Shown: positions 5,305 to 14,081 of the stretch, piece by piece
Position numbering within the stretch: position 1 is the stretch's first letter
Layout of the letters: the number at the start of each line of letters is the position of its first letter
Assembly: GCA_965370315.1 (NCBI GenBank)
Contig: CBDUTO010000107.1
Span: 1-15,021, forward strand
Origin: 1-14-2-50-31-20 sp965370315
GTDB lineage: Bacteria > Bacteroidota > Ignavibacteria > Ignavibacteriales > Melioribacteraceae
DNA: 15,021 bases
Reading direction: 5' to 3'
Translations under genes and position numbers: made by a program
The notes under the pieces: generated by a model
Databases searched by the model: none
Seen by the model: the letters and a program-made list of their open reading frames with translations, nothing else
Told to the model about the DNA's origin: nothing

Positions 5305-7584
5305 ATGAATTCTATAAAGTATAAAATTACTCTATTTGTAGGTATCACAGTTCTATTGCTTTCAACAATATTGGTTTATCAGTCAGCAATAGGTCTTCAG
5401 GCAACAGCGGGAGAAGCAGCAGAATTAAATCTTCAAACAATAGGGCAGAATTATGGAATTCAATTATCTAAAAAAGTTAACGCAGCATTAAGTTCTGCTA
5501 GAACTTTAGCAAATACATTAACAGCAATTCCAGCCGGAAACGTTACTTTCTCCAGAGAAGAAGTTAATAGTATATTAAAGCAAATATTAATTGAAAATGA
5601 ATCGTATCTTGGAATCTATACATTATGGGAGCCAAATAAGTTTGATGGTGGGGATGCAAAATATGTTGGAACAAGTGGTCATGACGGAACGGGAAGATAC
5701 ATACCATACTTTTCTAGAAGCGGTAATGAAATATTAATGGATCCACTAATGGATTATGAAACAGAAGATTATTATCAGCTTCCCAAAAGAACTAGATCCG
5801 AAATTATAACTGATCCATATTTATATCCAATTGGTGGGGTAGATGTTCTTCTTACTTCGTTAGTAGTTCCAATAATATATAATGGTGAGTTTTATGGAAT
5901 TGCTGGCGTGGATATATCTCTCGAGTTTCTGCAGAAATTTGCAGATGCTGCTGATATATATGATGGCGTAGGAAAATTGAATATAATTAGCAATATGGGG
6001 GTATTGTCTGGTGTAGCTAAAAACGCAAGATTAGTAGGAGAAAATTATGAAGCTCTAAGCAAAAACGGAGCCGATGTATTACCAAAAATATTAAACGGAG
6101 AAAAATTTAAAGTTGATGATGGTGAAAACCTGCATGTTTTTATTCCGGTAATATTTGGAGAAACTTCAACTCCTTGGTCCATTGATGTAAATGGTCCAAT
6201 TGATGTTGCAATGGCTGATGCCGCATCTTATGTTAATAATAGTATTATGCTGGGTATAATATCAGTTCTTATTACCTTAGTAATTCTTTGGCTGGTTGCT
6301 AGACAAATAGTTGCCCCCTTAGTAAAAGTAACTGAAGCTGCTTCAAAAGTAGCTGCAGGTGACGTGGAAGTATCTGTGGATATTAAAACTTCGGATGAAG
6401 TTGGGAAACTTGCAAAGTCATTTAATACTATGGTTGCAAATATAAAAGCTTCGATGGATGAAGTTCGTGAGAAAAGCGAAGATGCTGAGAAAGCTGCAGC
6501 CGATGCCAGTGCAGCTCAAGCAGAATCTGAAAAACAGCAGGAATATCTTGGGGTGAGTGTAAATCAAATTCTGGATAAAATGAATAAATTTGCTGAGGGT
6601 GATCTTTCAGTGAGTCTGCAAATAGAAAATGATGACGCAATAGGAAAATTATTTGACGGATTTAATAAAGCGGTTGGGAACATTAATAATATGATGCTTT
6701 CAGTTACCGAAGCTGTACAAGCAACAGCAAGTGCAAGCTCACAAATTTCCTCAAGTGCAGAAGAGATGGCGGCTGGAGCTCAAGAACAAAGTTCACAAAC
6801 AAGTGAAGTTGCCGCTGCAATGGAAGAGATGTCACGTACAATAGTTGAAACTGCTAGTAATGCAACTGCTGCTGCAGAAGCATCAAAAGATTCTAGCACA
6901 CAAGCAACTGAAGGTGTTGAAAAGGTAAATGCCTCTAAAAAAGGAATGGAAAAAATAGTTGCTTCAGCAGAATCGACTGGAGGTATTATTTCATCTTTGG
7001 CTAATAGAACTGATCAGATTGGTGAAATTGCACAAGTAATTGATGACATAGCAGATCAAACTAATTTGCTTGCCCTAAATGCAGCAATTGAAGCTGCAAG
7101 AGCAGGAGAGCAAGGGAGAGGATTTGCTGTTGTAGCTGATGAAGTTCGTAAGTTAGCAGAAAGAACAACTAAGGCCACAAAAGAAATTGCTGAAACAATA
7201 AAAGCAATTCAAGCGGAAGCAAAAGAAGCCAACGATTCTATGAAGGGCGCCGGAGTTGCTGTAAATGAGGGTTTAAAATTAAATGATGAAGTTGGTGTTG
7301 TTTTATCATCTATTTTATCCGGGGCAGAAAATGTATCTATACAGATAAATCAGGTAGCTGCGGCAAGTGAAGAACAATCTGCCACAGCCGAACAAGTATC
7401 CACAAATGTTGAAGCAATAAATAATGTAGCAAACGAATCAGCTTCAGTCGTTCAACAAATAGCCTCTGCTTCTGAAGATCTAAATAGATTAACTGAAAAC
7501 TTAAGTCAACTTGTAGAACAGTTCAAATTAAATGATAATGTTTCTTCTTCAAACGCAAATAGTAATAAACTATTAGGAGCCTAA
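5305..7584 (+). CDS. methyl-accepting chemotaxis protein with dCache sensor
   Basis: This 759-residue inner-membrane chemoreceptor passes periplasmic ligand binding to the CheA/CheW array. Order of parts: TM1 (9-30), dCache_1 sensor (about 35-300, with LGIYTLWEPNKFDG near 103, the DYYQLPKR and DPYLYPIGG turns, and VDVLLTSLVVPI near 178), TM2 (about 313-332, IMLGIISVLITLVILWLVA) and HAMP (about 333-385). A linker rich in Ala/Glu/Gln and a second HAMP-like unit (about 415-465, MNKFAEGDLSVSL) follow, then the MCP signalling hairpin. The tip contains DQTNLLALNAAIEAARAGEQGRGFAVVADEVRKLAERT (about 583-620), the CheA/CheW contact site. It ends in KLLGA without a CheR-tethering pentapeptide. GGAG precedes the ATG. 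The ligand cannot be read; I do not see a clear amino-acid-binding dCache motif. It overlaps functionally with cheW, which starts two bases after its stop. Confidence 0.95.
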   Translation: MNSIKYKITLFVGITVLLLSTILVYQSAIGLQATAGEAAELNLQTIGQNYGIQLSKKVNAALSSARTLANTLTAIPAGNVTFSREEVNSILKQILIENESYLGIYTLWEPNKFDGGDAKYVGTSGHDGTGRYIPYFSRSGNEILMDPLMDYETEDYYQLPKRTRSEIITDPYLYPIGGVDVLLTSLVVPIIYNGEFYGIAGVDISLEFLQKFADAADIYDGVGKLNIISNMGVLSGVAKNARLVGENYEALSKNGADVLPKILNGEKFKVDDGENLHVFIPVIFGETSTPWSIDVNGPIDVAMADAASYVNNSIMLGIISVLITLVILWLVARQIVAPLVKVTEAASKVAAGDVEVSVDIKTSDEVGKLAKSFNTMVANIKASMDEVREKSEDAEKAAADASAAQAESEKQQEYLGVSVNQILDKMNKFAEGDLSVSLQIENDDAIGKLFDGFNKAVGNINNMMLSVTEAVQATASASSQISSSAEEMAAGAQEQSSQTSEVAAAMEEMSRTIVETASNATAAAEASKDSSTQATEGVEKVNASKKGMEKIVASAESTGGIISSLANRTDQIGEIAQVIDDIADQTNLLALNAAIEAARAGEQGRGFAVVADEVRKLAERTTKATKEIAETIKAIQAEAKEANDSMKGAGVAVNEGLKLNDEVGVVLSSILSGAENVSIQINQVAAASEEQSATAEQVSTNVEAINNVANESASVVQQIASASEDLNRLTENLSQLVEQFKLNDNVSSSNANSNKLLGA

Positions 7585-7586
7585 TT

Positions 7587-8069
7587 ATGGCAGAAGAAAA
7601 CAAAGAAAAAATAGAACATGAACTGTTACAATTAGTAACCTTTAGAATTGGTAATGAGGTATTTGGATTAAACATCTTCCAAGTTAAAGAGATAAACAAG
7701 ATGTTGGAAATAACTCAAATTCCTAATTCAATAGGTGCAGTAAAAGGAATAGTAAACTTAAGAGGCTCAATAATTCCAATAATAAGTTTACGTGAAAAGT
7801 TGGGCTTCCCTGAATTAGAGTATACTAATAGTACTCGTATTATTGTTGTTGAATATCAAAATAAGAGTATAGGTTTTATAGTTGATGAAGTAAACGAAGT
7901 ATTACGAATTGAATCATCAATTATAGAAGCTGCTCCAGAGATGACAACAAATGTAGAGTCTGCATTTATAAGTGGGGTTGCAAAACTAGAGAATATGCTA
8001 TTAATTATACTCGAATTGGATAAAATATTAATTCAAGACGAAGAAGAATTAGAAGTTGCTTCAGCTTAA
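7587..8069 (+). CDS. cheW: chemotaxis adaptor CheW
   Basis: This 160-residue cytoplasmic protein couples chemoreceptors to the CheA kinase. The whole length fits a single CheW domain (about 12-150): LVTFRIGNEVFGLNIFQVKEI, then IPNSIGAVKGIVNLRGSIIPIISLREKLG with the conserved NLRG-PI-L core, IGFIVDEVNEVLRI, and the closing SGVAKLENMLLIILELDKIL. It is the second gene of a two-gene operon: its ATG is two bases after the receptor stop, and its ribosome binding site AGGAG (7575-7579) lies inside the last receptor codons, so translation is probably coupled. A strong terminator follows at 8094. The pairing suggests an adaptor that serves this receptor; cheA, cheY and cheR/cheB are not in the window. 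Confidence 0.95.
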   Translation: MAEENKEKIEHELLQLVTFRIGNEVFGLNIFQVKEINKMLEITQIPNSIGAVKGIVNLRGSIIPIISLREKLGFPELEYTNSTRIIVVEYQNKSIGFIVDEVNEVLRIESSIIEAAPEMTTNVESAFISGVAKLENMLLIILELDKILIQDEEELEVASA

Positions 8070-8093
8070 ATAAAAGTAGCACATTTAAAATTT

Positions 8094-8133
8094 ACCCACA
8101 CTTTCAAACCATTGGAAGTGTGGGTTTTGTGTT
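8094..8133 (+). terminator. intrinsic terminator of the mcp-cheW operon
   Basis: ACCCACACTTTC (8094-8105) pairs with GGAAGTGTGGGT (8114-8125): twelve pairs including one T-G wobble, with an eight-base loop. TTTGTGTTT follows at 8126-8133. It lies 24 bases after the cheW stop and is the clearest Rho-independent terminator in the window. Confidence 0.85.
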
Positions 8134-8343
8134 TAAAGAAACTGTTACATTTATTTGTGTTAATACATTTTTCTGAAGAACAACTATTAACAAAAGCAAT
8201 TCATTACTCCAACACTTAATCTTCCGCATTGCGAAATAGATAGGGGATACTTTTATGCAATTCTTTGATTTTCCTAAATGTAGCTCACTATATTTATTAG
8301 TAATTTGTAATATTATTTATTGCAAAAATTATTAAGAGTTGTT

Positions 8344-10164
8344 ATGAACAGAGTATTAATTAGTCTTTATTTACTTGTGCTAAGTCTATCGGTATTTGCC
8401 CAAGATGTTAAAATAAATAAGATTGAACCTCCAAATTGGTGGGAAGGAATGAAACACAACCAAGTGCAGTTAATGGTTTATGGAGAAGGACTTAATAAAT
8501 TGATAATTGATAGTGGAGAATTGAAAATTGATAAGGTTCATCAAATAGAAAATGATAGTTACTTGTTCCTAGATGTCGATTTAAGTGAGGTGAAAGCTGG
8601 AGATTATGAAGTAACATTCTCAAATGGTGAATCAGTTGTTTCTATAAATTTTCCAATTTACGAAAAGAATTTGTCGTCCAATATTCATCAGGGGTTTAGT
8701 AACGAAGATGTAATCTATTTAATAATGCCTGATAGATTTGCAAATGGGGATGAAACAAATGATTTTGTTGAGGGGTACGTTGATACTTTTCAAAATCAAT
8801 ATTTGCAATCTAGACATGGTGGTGATATTGCAGGTGTTACTAGTAAACTTGACTATTTAAAAGATTTAGGAATCTCTACTATTTGGTTAACGCCAATTAT
8901 TGAAAATAATACATTCAGAAGTTATCACGGATATTCTGCTACCGATTTTTATAAAGTTGATCCTCGTCATGGGACTCTTGAAACATATAAAACTCTTGTA
9001 AATACTGCACATGATAAGGGGCTGAAAATAATTATGGATCATGTTTCAAATCATATTGCAATAGATCATCCGTGGATTATAAATCTACCAACTCCAGATT
9101 GGATAAATGGATCAGTTGAAAATCATTTACACGCAAATCATCATAAAATGGTTTTTACAGATCCTTACTCAGACTCCTCTACAGTTAGGCATGTGCAGGA
9201 GGGTTGGTTTGTAGATTATATGCCCGACTTAAATCATAGAAATGAATTTATGGCAAATTATATAATTCAAAATACACTATGGTGGATTGAGTCAACTGGT
9301 ATTGACGGAATTCGTGAAGATACTTATCCATACTGTGACCAGGAGTTTATGTCTCGCTGGGCAAAAACAATTATGAATGAGTATCCAACATTCAGCATTG
9401 TTGGTGAGGTTTGGACCGGTAATCCAGCATTTCTTTCAGCTTATCAGGGTGGAAGTAAATTCAGAGAAATTGACTCCTATCTCCCTGCAATAACAGATTT
9501 TGGAATGAGAGATGTTCTTGTTGAATATCTAATGGGTAAAAAGTCACTTTATAATTTCTATACTATGCTTGCATCCGATTATCTATACACAGATGTAAAC
9601 CAACTTGTAACATTTATTGATAACCATGATGTTGGACGTGCAATGTATTTCGCAGATTCGGACATTGAAAAACTGAAAATAGCTTTTCATCTTTTGCTTA
9701 CTACACGAGGGATTCCACAATTATTTTATGGAACTGAAATTGGAATGAAGGAGAATGAAGATCATGGTACACTTCGTAAAAACTTCCCTGGTGGATTTCC
9801 GAATGATGAACGTCATGCTTTTACTTCGGATGGTAGAACAGAGTATGAAAATGATATTTTTAATTACTTCAAAAAAATGTTAACACTTCGAAAAACACAC
9901 CCAGCATTATCAAAAGGGGAACTAATTCACTTCCCTCCTGAGAACGATGTTTATGTTTATTTCAAAATACTGGATGATGAAATGATTATGAACATTATAA
10001 ATGCTAGTGATAAAGAGGTTAAAGTGGATGTTCGAGAATATTCACAAATAATTAATGAACGTGTTGAATTGTTAAATCTTTATGATTTTGAAAAATCTAA
10101 TCTGGACGAGAATTCAACTCTTACTATACCCAACAATAAAGCTGTAATGCTTTTGGTTAAATAG
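8344..10164 (+). CDS. secreted GH13 alpha-amylase/neopullulanase-like enzyme
   Basis: This 606-residue exported glycoside hydrolase acts on alpha-1,4 (and possibly alpha-1,6) glucans. The signal peptide is residues 1-19 (LISLYLLVLSLSVFAQ). An N-terminal E-set domain of cyclomaltodextrinase type follows (about 20-105, starting VKINKIEPPNWWEGM). The GH13 barrel covers about 115-510: HGGDIAGVTSKLDYLKDLG, region I MDHVSNH, region II DGIREDTYPY with nucleophile Asp326, region III VGEVW with acid/base Glu355, and region IV FIDNHD with Asp429. A C-terminal beta domain runs to 606. All three catalytic residues are present. The ATG at 8344 is chosen because AAGAG (8334-8338) precedes it and the signal peptide fits; the in-frame TTG at 8320 has no such site. 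The closest types by pattern are neopullulanase and SusA-like enzymes, periplasmic in Bacteroidota. It has no type IX tail, so a periplasmic location is likely. Confidence 0.92.
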   Translation: MNRVLISLYLLVLSLSVFAQDVKINKIEPPNWWEGMKHNQVQLMVYGEGLNKLIIDSGELKIDKVHQIENDSYLFLDVDLSEVKAGDYEVTFSNGESVVSINFPIYEKNLSSNIHQGFSNEDVIYLIMPDRFANGDETNDFVEGYVDTFQNQYLQSRHGGDIAGVTSKLDYLKDLGISTIWLTPIIENNTFRSYHGYSATDFYKVDPRHGTLETYKTLVNTAHDKGLKIIMDHVSNHIAIDHPWIINLPTPDWINGSVENHLHANHHKMVFTDPYSDSSTVRHVQEGWFVDYMPDLNHRNEFMANYIIQNTLWWIESTGIDGIREDTYPYCDQEFMSRWAKTIMNEYPTFSIVGEVWTGNPAFLSAYQGGSKFREIDSYLPAITDFGMRDVLVEYLMGKKSLYNFYTMLASDYLYTDVNQLVTFIDNHDVGRAMYFADSDIEKLKIAFHLLLTTRGIPQLFYGTEIGMKENEDHGTLRKNFPGGFPNDERHAFTSDGRTEYENDIFNYFKKMLTLRKTHPALSKGELIHFPPENDVYVYFKILDDEMIMNIINASDKEVKVDVREYSQIINERVELLNLYDFEKSNLDENSTLTIPNNKAVMLLVK

Positions 10165-10198
10165 GTTTAAAATAAATCAAATTGATTTTAAGATTATT

Positions 10199-10277
10199 TG
10201 TCATTGCGAGGAGTTCTTTTTTGAACGACGAAGCAATCTTCGGTAGATTGCTTCGCAAAAAAATGCTCGCAATGACA
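10199..10277. repeat. nested palindromic interspersed repeat between convergent genes
   Basis: The outer arms TGTCATTGCGAG (10199-10210) and CTCGCAATGACA (10266-10277) pair over 12 bp without mismatch. Nested inside, CGAAGCAATCT (10229-10239) pairs perfectly with AGATTGCTTCG (10245-10255) over a five-base loop. This CATTGCGAG...CGAAGCAATCT type is, from general knowledge, a widely scattered intergenic palindrome in many bacterial phyla. It lies between the amylase and ispH stops (convergent) and probably serves both as terminator. It may have been inserted as a non-autonomous mobile palindrome. Confidence 0.85.
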
Positions 10278-10287
10278 GACTTATTTA

Positions 10288-11469
10288 CTATTCAAAAAAA
10301 GAAACAATTCTCTTAATCACTTTATCTACAGTTGCGTCTGGGCAAGAAGCACCACTTGTTATTGCAATGTTTATTATTTCTTTTTGTGGTATATAGTGCT
10401 TGGTTTCGTTTTCGGTGTTCTCCAAAAGACTATAATGTAAAATGTTTTTATTCGAAATAAGTTTTGTTTCATCAGCAATATAATAAGTCTTAAACTTCTC
10501 TTCGAGCAACTCAACTATGTGTGAAGTGTTCGAACTGTTATACCCCCCAACGACAATTGCTAGGTCTGCATTGGTATTCATTAATTGCATAGTAGCATTC
10601 TGATTATTGTTTGTAGCATAACAAAGTGTATCGCGTGTGTTCGCAAAATGATTTGATAAATTATCCTCTCCATGTTTTTTAAGCATAGTTGCTTTCAGTA
10701 ATGAAGAAATATCAACTGTTTCACTAGCCAGCATTGTTGTTTGATTTACAACACCAAACTTTTCAAGGTCTTTCTCAACTTCAAAACCATCGGAATATTT
10801 TCCTTCAAAAAGTTTGTAGAAATTCTCTCTTGGAATTTCCTCTAAAATTATTTTTGATAATAATTTAGCTTCGTTTAAATCTCTTACAACCACCGAAGGA
10901 GCATTTGTTTTGCTATGCGAAAATGTTGCACGTGTCTCTTCGTGATTTACTTTGCCATGAATAATTACGGTAAACCCTTTGCTGCCAAGCTCTTCCGATT
11001 TATTCCAAACTTTTTCTACAAATGGGCATGTAGTATTATAAAGGTATGGATTTATTCCAATTGCATTCAAGACGTTTTCAATTTCTATTGTTGTACCAAA
11101 TGCTGGAATAATTACAATATCTTCCGAAGTCAATTCTTCCCAATCAATCAAATTATTTCCATCAGTATCTTGGATGAACTTTACACCATGTAAAGCAAGT
11201 TCACTATTTACTGTTGGATTGTGAATCATTTCGCTTAAGAGGAAAATACGTTTTTTGGGATTTTCATTTATAGCTTTATAAGCAATCTCAATTGCATTTT
11301 CAACTCCAAAGCAAAATCCAAAATGTCTGGCTATATGGAAACGAACTCTCCCAAAGTCTAGTAATGACGGACTATAATTCTTCCTGCGTGGGTCTTCCTC
11401 ATTACGTTCAGATTTAATTTTGGAAATTACTGAAGAGCGATATTTATCTGGTATTTGAAATGTTTTCAT
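10288..11469 (-). CDS. ispH: 4-hydroxy-3-methylbut-2-enyl diphosphate reductase
   Basis: IspH (LytB) catalyses the last step of the MEP pathway, reducing HMBPP to IPP and DMAPP with a 4Fe-4S cluster. The 393-residue protein is the long form (E. coli IspH is about 316), with about 45 extra N-terminal residues as in cyanobacterial and plant enzymes. Cluster ligands are visible: Cys53 in GFCFGVENA, Cys148 in NTTCPFVEKVW and Cys283 in DTLCYATNNNQ. Substrate-site motifs include IHNP (His83), HGKVNHEET (His176, Glu177), NQTTM, YNSSNTSH (Ser312, Asn314) and SGASCPD (Ser375). The last has Cys376 where other enzymes often have Thr or Ala. The ATG at 11469 has no clear ribosome binding site, which suits translation within an operon: the gene lies 49 bases after the PepSY-type gene and downstream of sufE. 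Confidence 0.95.
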   Translation of the reverse strand: MKTFQIPDKYRSSVISKIKSERNEEDPRRKNYSPSLLDFGRVRFHIARHFGFCFGVENAIEIAYKAINENPKKRIFLLSEMIHNPTVNSELALHGVKFIQDTDGNNLIDWEELTSEDIVIIPAFGTTIEIENVLNAIGINPYLYNTTCPFVEKVWNKSEELGSKGFTVIIHGKVNHEETRATFSHSKTNAPSVVVRDLNEAKLLSKIILEEIPRENFYKLFEGKYSDGFEVEKDLEKFGVVNQTTMLASETVDISSLLKATMLKKHGEDNLSNHFANTRDTLCYATNNNQNATMQLMNTNADLAIVVGGYNSSNTSHIVELLEEKFKTYYIADETKLISNKNILHYSLLENTENETKHYIPQKEIINIAITSGASCPDATVDKVIKRIVSFFE

Positions 11470-11518
11470 AATTTTAATTAGAACTATTTGTTATTTGATT
11501 TAGCTTTTTCATTTTGGA

Positions 11519-12073
11519 CTAATAATAAAAGAATAAAAACAATACTGGAATTAAGGTTCCTAAAGCAAACAACCATTTGCCCCGACCTTTAAATCCTTTT
11601 TTACCTTTAATCATAAAAAGTCCAGTAATAGCAAGTAGAATAAGTGATGCTGCAAAAATATCAGAAATCCAAGTCCACAATTTTTTAGGAGTATTTAAGT
11701 GCAGAAAATTCATTTTTTTAAATACTGGTCTATTATTTATTTTCTCAATTGTAACTAATCCTGTTTGAACATTAGCCGAAATAGTTTTTCCTTCCAGAAA
11801 AATATCAATTTCATTTGGGCTTGGACGGAAATGATTTTTAATTGAGTCAGTTATATTTAATTGAGAAACAACGTATGCTCTAACATTATCTGCGGTTAAA
11901 ATTGAATTTGCAATTGGAGAAATATGAAGCGTATCTGTTTCAACAACATAGTTCGGATTCCAATCATTAATATGGTTAACTGCAATGCCCGAAATTGAAA
12001 ATATTATAGTTAAAGCTGCGGCAACATATCCAACATCTCTGTGAAAAAGTCTAACTGCTCTACGCCATTTCAT
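11519..12073 (-). CDS. PepSY-associated transmembrane helix protein
   Basis: This 184-residue inner-membrane protein has three probable helices: about 14-34 (VGYVAAALTIIFSISGIAVNH), 132-153 (WTWISDIFAASLILLAITGLFM) and 164-183 (GKWLFALGTLIPVLFLFFYY). Between the first two lies a periplasmic domain of about 95 residues with a PepSY-like repeat (TADNVRAYVVSQLN, EIDIFLEGKTISANVQTGLVTIEK). The FHRDVGYV and LHLNTPKKLWTWISDIFA...TGLFM patterns match the PepSY-associated TM family, often linked to iron uptake or reduction, though the reaction is unknown. Its ATG overlaps the sufE stop (ATGA at 12070-12073), so it is translationally coupled to sufE and precedes ispH. The iron link is an inference from family and neighbours. 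Confidence 0.8.
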   Translation of the reverse strand: MKWRRAVRLFHRDVGYVAAALTIIFSISGIAVNHINDWNPNYVVETDTLHISPIANSILTADNVRAYVVSQLNITDSIKNHFRPSPNEIDIFLEGKTISANVQTGLVTIEKINNRPVFKKMNFLHLNTPKKLWTWISDIFAASLILLAITGLFMIKGKKGFKGRGKWLFALGTLIPVLFLFFYY

Positions 12074-12501
12074 TTAGCACCTTTGTTTAATGCATTAAAT
12101 GCAACTGCATAGAGTTGAATTTGCTTTAACATTGCTCCAAGTCCATTCTTACGAGTTGGCGATAGATGGCTATCAATTCCAATTTTATGTAGAAAATCTG
12201 GAGGCGAAGATAAAATTACATCTGGCGTTTGTCCAGAATATACTTTCAACAATAGTGCTGCCAAGCCTTTTACAATAGTAGAGTCACTATCAGCATCGAG
12301 AAAAATCTTTCCTTCTGCGAAAGATGCATTTAGCCAAACTTGTGACTGGCATCCTTCAATTTTGTTTTTATCCGTTCTAAATTCCTCTGGAAATTGTTTT
12401 AGCTCTCGTCCAAATTTAATTAAGAGGGCGTATTTCTCATCCCACTCAGTAATTTCTTCAAATTCTGTAACAATACTTTCTTGCGTCTCTTTAATGGTCA
12501 T
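12070..12501 (-). CDS. sufE: SufE-type sulfur acceptor for Fe-S cluster assembly
   Basis: SufE accepts sulfur from the cysteine desulfurase SufS and passes it to the SUF scaffold. The 143-residue product shows IVTEFEEITEWDEKYALLIKFGREL, then KIEGCQSQVWL with the active-site cysteine at position 51 (as in E. coli SufE), ADSDSTIVKGLAALLLKVYSG, and the C-terminal LSPTRKNGLGAML. The reading frame stays open for 41 codons upstream (to 12624), but the start at 12501 is preferred: AAGAGAT precedes it, homology begins there, and the upstream codons overlap the divergent promoter region of the phosphatase. It heads the sufE-PepSY-ispH unit. No sufS or sufBCD is visible. Placing a sulfur donor with an Fe-S enzyme is functionally sensible. 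Confidence 0.93.
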   Translation of the reverse strand: MTIKETQESIVTEFEEITEWDEKYALLIKFGRELKQFPEEFRTDKNKIEGCQSQVWLNASFAEGKIFLDADSDSTIVKGLAALLLKVYSGQTPDVILSSPPDFLHKIGIDSHLSPTRKNGLGAMLKQIQLYAVAFNALNKGAK

Positions 12502-12641
12502 TATATCTCTTTTATTTTTAGGTTCAAATATACTAATCCGTAAATAAATATTACCCAATATTTCACAAAAAATATTAGTACAACCAATAAGTCTTATTAA
12601 AAATATATATTTTTGCTTTGACAAAAAATAAAAGAGTGAAA
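12502..12641. promoter_or_regulatory. divergent promoter region sufE / alkaline phosphatase
   Basis: This 140-base AT-rich gap separates divergent starts and must hold both promoters. An imperfect dyad is visible: AATATT at 12547-12552, 12559-12564 and 12571-12576. I could not identify a Pho box or a standard -33/-7 pair with confidence. Confidence 0.4.
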
Positions 12642-14081
12642 ATGAAAAATATCAGTTCAAAATTGCTAGTAATACTTTTATTCATAGTTGCAATAAATGG
12701 ATGTTCAAAAGTTGAAAATAAAACTCCTAAAAACATCATAATATTTATTGGTGATGGGATGGGTTACAACCACGTTGATGCTACGAGCTATTACCAATAT
12801 GGTGAAACTGGAAAACAAATCTATGAAGCATTTCCTATACAAATGGGTATGAGTACAGATATGATTGGTGGATCTGTCTATAATCCAGATTCTGTTCAGG
12901 CAAATATAAAGTTCGTTAAGAAAAAGCCAACCGATTCTGCCGCAGCAGGGACTGCAATAGCTACAGGAACCAAAACGTATAAATCTGGATTATCTGTCGA
13001 TTCAACAAAGACAAAATTGCTTACAGTTTTAGATAGAGCTGAGCTCATTGGAAAATCAACCGGAGTTGTTTCTACAGTTCCATTTAGTAATGCAACCCCA
13101 GCAGCTTTTGTTGCTCATAACGAAAGCAGATATAATTATAGAGAAATTGCTGAAGAGATGATAATGGAGAGCAAAGTGGATGTTATAATGGGTGGAGGTC
13201 ATCCATTATTTAATCCTGATGGAAGTCCTGTACAATCAATTGCTAATAGAATAATAGGAAAAAAAGAGGCATATGATAAAACAGATGGTGACAACTCAGG
13301 TGAAAATGATAATGAAAAACTTTTCAAATATGTTGGTGGAAAAAATGTTTGGGATTTAGTAGTTGAAGGTAAAGCTGGAGCTGATGCAGACAATGATGGA
13401 GTTGATGATCCATGGATGTTAATCCAAGATAGAGAATTATTCCAAAAATATGGAAGTGGAGAAACACCAAAAAGAGTACTGGGAATTTTCAAGAGTGGAC
13501 AATCAACACAAGTTGAGCGAAAAGATTCACTAGATAACGGAATGCCTTTCTCAGCACCTTTGAATGAAAGCATTCCAACACTATCGGAAATGACTTTAGC
13601 TTCAATTAATATTTTGGATGATAATCCTACCGGATTTGTGATGATGGTGGAAGGAGGAGCAATTGATTGGGTTGCACACTCTAATTTATTACACAGAACA
13701 ATTGAAGAGCAAATTGATTTTAATAAAGCAATAGAGGCAGCATGTAATTGGGTTGAAAAAAACAGTAGTTGGGATGAAACTCTAATTATTGTTACAGCAG
13801 ATCACGAAACAGGATATCTCGTTGGACCCAGATCAAATAAAGCTGATGCAAAAATTTTTGAAGAAAAATTAAAACCAATTATTGGAAATGGTAAAGGTAA
13901 CCTCCCTTCTGTAGAGTGGTTATCTACACACCATACAAATTCGTTAGTACCATTTTATGCAAAGGGGATTGGTAGCAGAGAATTTTTAGATTCAATTAAG
14001 GGCAAGGACATAGTTAGAGGTAACTATATTGATAATACTGATGTTGGAAATATTGTTTCAAACTTCATGAATCTGAAATAG
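12642..14081 (+). CDS. alkaline phosphatase lipoprotein
   Basis: This 479-residue alkaline phosphatase (PhoA/PF00245 family) releases phosphate from phosphomonoesters outside the cytoplasm. The signal peptide ends in a lipobox (VAINGC, lipidated Cys21), so it is membrane-anchored. Active-site parts in order: IGDGMG (Asp38, metal), PTDSAAAGTA with nucleophile Ser99, MVEGGAIDWVAHSN (Glu337, Asp342, His345), TADHETG (Asp387, His388) and STHHT (His430/431). An insertion around 245-260 (GADADNDGVDDPW) looks like a calcium-binding loop. The ATG at 12642 is preceded by AGAG and fits the lipoprotein signal; the in-frame TTG at 12618 would add eight charged residues and is less likely. It is divergent from sufE and followed by a hairpin at 14123. 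Regulation by phosphate limitation is expected from the family but no Pho box was identified. Confidence 0.93.
   Translation: MKNISSKLLVILLFIVAINGCSKVENKTPKNIIIFIGDGMGYNHVDATSYYQYGETGKQIYEAFPIQMGMSTDMIGGSVYNPDSVQANIKFVKKKPTDSAAAGTAIATGTKTYKSGLSVDSTKTKLLTVLDRAELIGKSTGVVSTVPFSNATPAAFVAHNESRYNYREIAEEMIMESKVDVIMGGGHPLFNPDGSPVQSIANRIIGKKEAYDKTDGDNSGENDNEKLFKYVGGKNVWDLVVEGKAGADADNDGVDDPWMLIQDRELFQKYGSGETPKRVLGIFKSGQSTQVERKDSLDNGMPFSAPLNESIPTLSEMTLASINILDDNPTGFVMMVEGGAIDWVAHSNLLHRTIEEQIDFNKAIEAACNWVEKNSSWDETLIIVTADHETGYLVGPRSNKADAKIFEEKLKPIIGNGKGNLPSVEWLSTHHTNSLVPFYAKGIGSREFLDSIKGKDIVRGNYIDNTDVGNIVSNFMNLK

Noticed and set aside
8320..8343. TTG start for the amylase
   Set aside because: No ribosome binding site precedes it, whereas ATG 8344 has AAGAG upstream and begins a normal signal peptide.
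12502..12624. Longer SufE with 41 extra N-terminal residues
   Set aside because: The extension has no family resemblance, runs through the divergent promoter region, and an internal ATG at 12501 has a ribosome binding site and starts the recognisable SufE sequence.
13199..13573. 124-codon minus-strand ORF inside the alkaline phosphatase
   Set aside because: It is a Ser/Pro/Leu-rich shadow of a strongly recognised gene on the other strand, with no domain of its own.
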